Shown: piece after piece, positions 5,113-6,068 of the stretch | Layout: each line of letters opens with the position of its first letter | Position numbering within the stretch: position 1 is the stretch's first letter | Source: RGIG3009 sp045578625 | GTDB taxonomy: Bacteria; Bacillota; Clostridia; Oscillospirales; Acutalibacteraceae | DNA length: 6,068 nucleotides | Direction of reading: 5' to 3' | Assembly (NCBI GenBank): GCA_045578625.1 | Contig: JAZNKN010000046.1 | Coordinates: 1-6,068, forward strand | Program-made: the position numbers and the translations under genes | Notes under the pieces: generated by a model | The model's database searches: none | Told to the model about the DNA's origin: nothing | The model's input: only the letters and a program-made list of their open reading frames with translations

Positions 5113-5330
5113 GAAGGCATATATGGCCTCTGCACGGGAGGCGTGTGTGGAAAGACGGTGGAGAAATGTGGAAAACCGGGCATTCGGTCAACTGACAGCA
5201 ACTCGCGGTCAATTGACAGCAGATCGTCAGCCATAATCCAATCCAATCCAATACAATCCGAATCCTTCTATTTGAATCCGTATCCTAACGCAGGTAACGG
5301 CGGTGAAAAGTTTTCAACAGTTTGTGGAAA
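5113..5330 (+). pseudogene. Probable remnant of the replication gene's linker region
   Basis: Between repeat R3 and the zinc-ribbon gene, one frame reads a Ser/Asn/Pro-rich string that includes STDSNSRSIDSRSSA and IIQSNPIQSESF (about 5189-5271). Similar low-complexity linkers follow the N-terminal domain in Firmicutes phage replication proteins, as I recall them. The frame differs from that of the 4499 gene, no start with an SD precedes it, and no C-terminal domain follows. I read it as decayed 3' sequence separated from its gene by the hairpin/repeat block. Alternatively it is non-coding sequence with origin-like repeats. Confidence 0.42.
5186..5221. repeat. Two 15-bp direct repeats, each with an internal palindrome, 21-bp period
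   Basis: GGTCAACTGACAGCA (5186-5200) and GGTCAATTGACAGCA (5207-5221) differ at one base and repeat at a 21-bp interval, two helical turns. The second contains the perfect palindrome GTCAATTGAC. TGTGGAAA occurs at 5146, 5167 and 5323, and an AATCC-rich tract follows at about 5236-5280. This could be an iteron-like site or simply seven-residue repeats in a decayed coding linker. Confidence 0.45.
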
Positions 5331-5345
5331 GTGTGAGGTGGAGCG

Positions 5346-5516
5346 ATGTGTAACGTGTGTGGGCATCTGTGGTGTGTACCGGGATGTCCGGAATATGAGC
5401 CGGCGAACGATCCGGCGGCATCGGGGCAGTGCGAGATCTGCGGTGCGACGGTGTTTGGTTTTGGGACAAGACGCTGCAACGAATGTGAGGAGGTCGAGGA
5501 CGATGGCGATCAGTAA
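5346..5516 (+). CDS. Small zinc-ribbon phage-type protein (56 aa)
   Basis: This short gene encodes 56 residues with two knuckle-like cysteine pairs: CNVC (2-5) and CEIC (29-32), plus CNEC (44-47) and further C10 and C14. The layout MCNVCGHLWCVPGCPEY then CEICGATVFGFGTRRCNECE suggests a zinc-ribbon or rubredoxin-like fold. Small proteins of this kind are frequent in Firmicutes prophages next to late-regulator genes. The SD GAGGTG (5335-5340) lies 5 nt before the ATG. Its last 14 nt overlap the start of the sigma-like gene, and its codons carry that gene's SD, so the two are coupled. A specific function is unknown; protein or nucleic-acid binding is a guess. Confidence 0.78.
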   Translation: MCNVCGHLWCVPGCPEYEPANDPAASGQCEICGATVFGFGTRRCNECEEVEDDGDQ

Positions 5517-5973
5517 ACAGGCCGAGGCGGTCAAGCAGGAGATGCTGCAGGCGGTCACGCTGCGGCGCGAGCTGGAGGCGGTGGAGTGTGAGTGGCAGGA
5601 TCTGCTCGCGGTGCTGGAGGAGGCGGTTGGCGAGGCGGCGGCCGAGAGCTTTGCCGTCGCTACCGCGGTGCATACCGAGCGGATGGCACTGCGTCGGCGG
5701 TTGACCGAGGCGCAGCTGAGCAACTGGGCGCGCATCTGTGCCGGTGGGTTGACACCGCTGCAGCGGCGCATTCTGGGGCTGCGGTTCGTGCGGGGGTGTA
5801 CGTGGAGTGACCTGACGGAGCAGGTCGGCAAGGCAAAGCAATACCTCCTGCGCGAGCATAACAAGGCGTTGGAGGCGATTGCAAAAAAGTTGCCGAAGTG
5901 TCTTGAAGGTGACAAGGTCGGGTGTGGTAAGATGAGGGCGTTCGCAGGGGAGGCGACCGTTCCTACGGAATAA
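5503..5973 (+). CDS. Sigma-70 region 4-like / phage late transcription regulator-like protein
   Basis: The 156-residue product has a charged helical N-terminal part (residues about 5-75, likely coiled coil) and a C-terminal HTH resembling sigma-70 region 4 (83-130). Landmarks are LTPLQRRILGLRFVRG, then TWSDLTEQVGKAKQYLLREHN and KALEAIAKKL. This fits the ArpU/RinA-like or DUF1492-type regulators that switch on late genes in Firmicutes phages. ATG 5503 is chosen because GAGGAGG (5487-5493) lies 9 nt upstream; the frame is open much further upstream only because it crosses the repeat. The tail after about residue 140 (GCGKMRAFAGEATVPTE) looks unlike the family, and its last codons and TAA lie in repeat-related sequence, so the C-terminus may be replaced. 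No terminase gene follows within the window. Confidence 0.8.
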   Translation: MAISKQAEAVKQEMLQAVTLRRELEAVECEWQDLLAVLEEAVGEAAAESFAVATAVHTERMALRRRLTEAQLSNWARICAGGLTPLQRRILGLRFVRGCTWSDLTEQVGKAKQYLLREHNKALEAIAKKLPKCLEGDKVGCGKMRAFAGEATVPTE

Positions 5974-6068
5974 CCGTGGGATCGTGCGGAATTTGGCGGG
6001 CGGCAGGTTGCCGCCCCTACCACCCCAAAACGGCATGGTAGGGGAGGGCCTCTGTGCCCTCCCGCGCA
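5955..6068 (+). repeat. Mosaic hairpin repeat, copy R4 (cut by the window end)
   Basis: From about 6000 this matches copies R1 and R3 (module A, the spacer CACCCCAAAACGGCATGGTA, module B). To the left, CCTACGG, GTGGGATCGTGCGG and GGAATTTGGCGG parallel the link in R2 (2088-2131) and the right end of R3. The element therefore probably begins inside the 3' end of the sigma-like gene. It has the same orientation as the other three copies and continues past the window. Confidence 0.8.

Noticed and set aside
5213..5240. TTGACA at 5213 as a promoter -35 for the zinc-ribbon gene
   Set aside because: No -10-like hexamer stands 16-18 bp away; CATAAT lies only 13 bp downstream, and the hexamer is part of a direct repeat.
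4515..5246. Minus-strand frame of 243 residues, and similar minus-strand frames over other repeat copies
   Set aside because: They translate the GC-rich repeat (containing MPFWGGRGGNLPP) and the complement of the replication gene; no SD or protein family is recognisable.
4867..5973. A 368-residue open frame starting at TTG
   Set aside because: It runs through the hairpin element and repeat R3 by composition, has no SD at its start, and contains the better-supported start at 5503.

Overview
The window looks like chromosome from an uncultured, fairly GC-rich member of the Clostridia (Oscillospirales/Ruminococcaceae-like). The evidence is the paired UPF0237 ACT-domain gene and UPF0210/DUF711 'PFL family' gene typical of Firmicutes, strong AGGAGG-type ribosome binding sites, sigma-A promoters, Firmicutes-style phage genes, and GC-rich hairpin mosaics between genes. 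The taxonomy is inference from recognised protein families; no rRNA or marker gene is present.

Layout. (1) 1-183: a copy of a mosaic hairpin repeat, then a sigma-A promoter (222-250). (2) 283-1923, plus strand: the ACT-domain gene and the PFL-family gene as a two-gene operon, ended by a perfect bidirectional terminator (1939-1966). (3) 1990-2170: a second repeat copy. (4) 2176-4295, minus strand: a tightly packed three-gene operon, transcribed as an XRE/S24 repressor, then a Nudix-fold protein lacking most Nudix-box glutamates, then a HAD hydrolase. The junctions are a 3-nt gap and an ATGA overlap, and each downstream SD lies inside the preceding gene. (5) 4296-4498: a divergent control region with two near-consensus promoters back to back and copies of the dyad TCTACTT-A-AAGTAGA, resembling a lysogeny-type switch. 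(6) 4499-5973, plus strand: a phage-like early operon with a truncated replisome-organizer-type protein, a hairpin/terminator block, a third repeat copy, decayed coding sequence, a 56-aa zinc-ribbon gene, and a sigma-70-region-4-like gene overlapping it by 14 nt. (7) 5955-6068: a fourth repeat copy that runs off the window and supplies the stop codon of the last gene.

How the parts fit. The S24 repressor probably binds the dyads and controls both its own operon and the divergent phage-like operon; its self-cleavage residues (A177-G178, S213, K250) are present, so release by DNA damage is plausible. The phage side appears eroded: the replication protein ends early, a terminator-like hairpin and a repeat block follow, and no helicase, integrase or terminase is seen. 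The two metabolic-looking genes locked to the repressor are the oddest part. If the Nudix-like protein has lost catalysis, it may act as a ligand sensor or partner for the HAD enzyme.

Most worth checking: the repressor/pseudo-Nudix/HAD operon with its operator set; the tandem HTH architecture of the repressor; and the same-orientation hairpin mosaic, in which differences between copies fall in loops, in spacers or as a pairing-preserving change, and in which whole hairpin modules are exchanged at one position.
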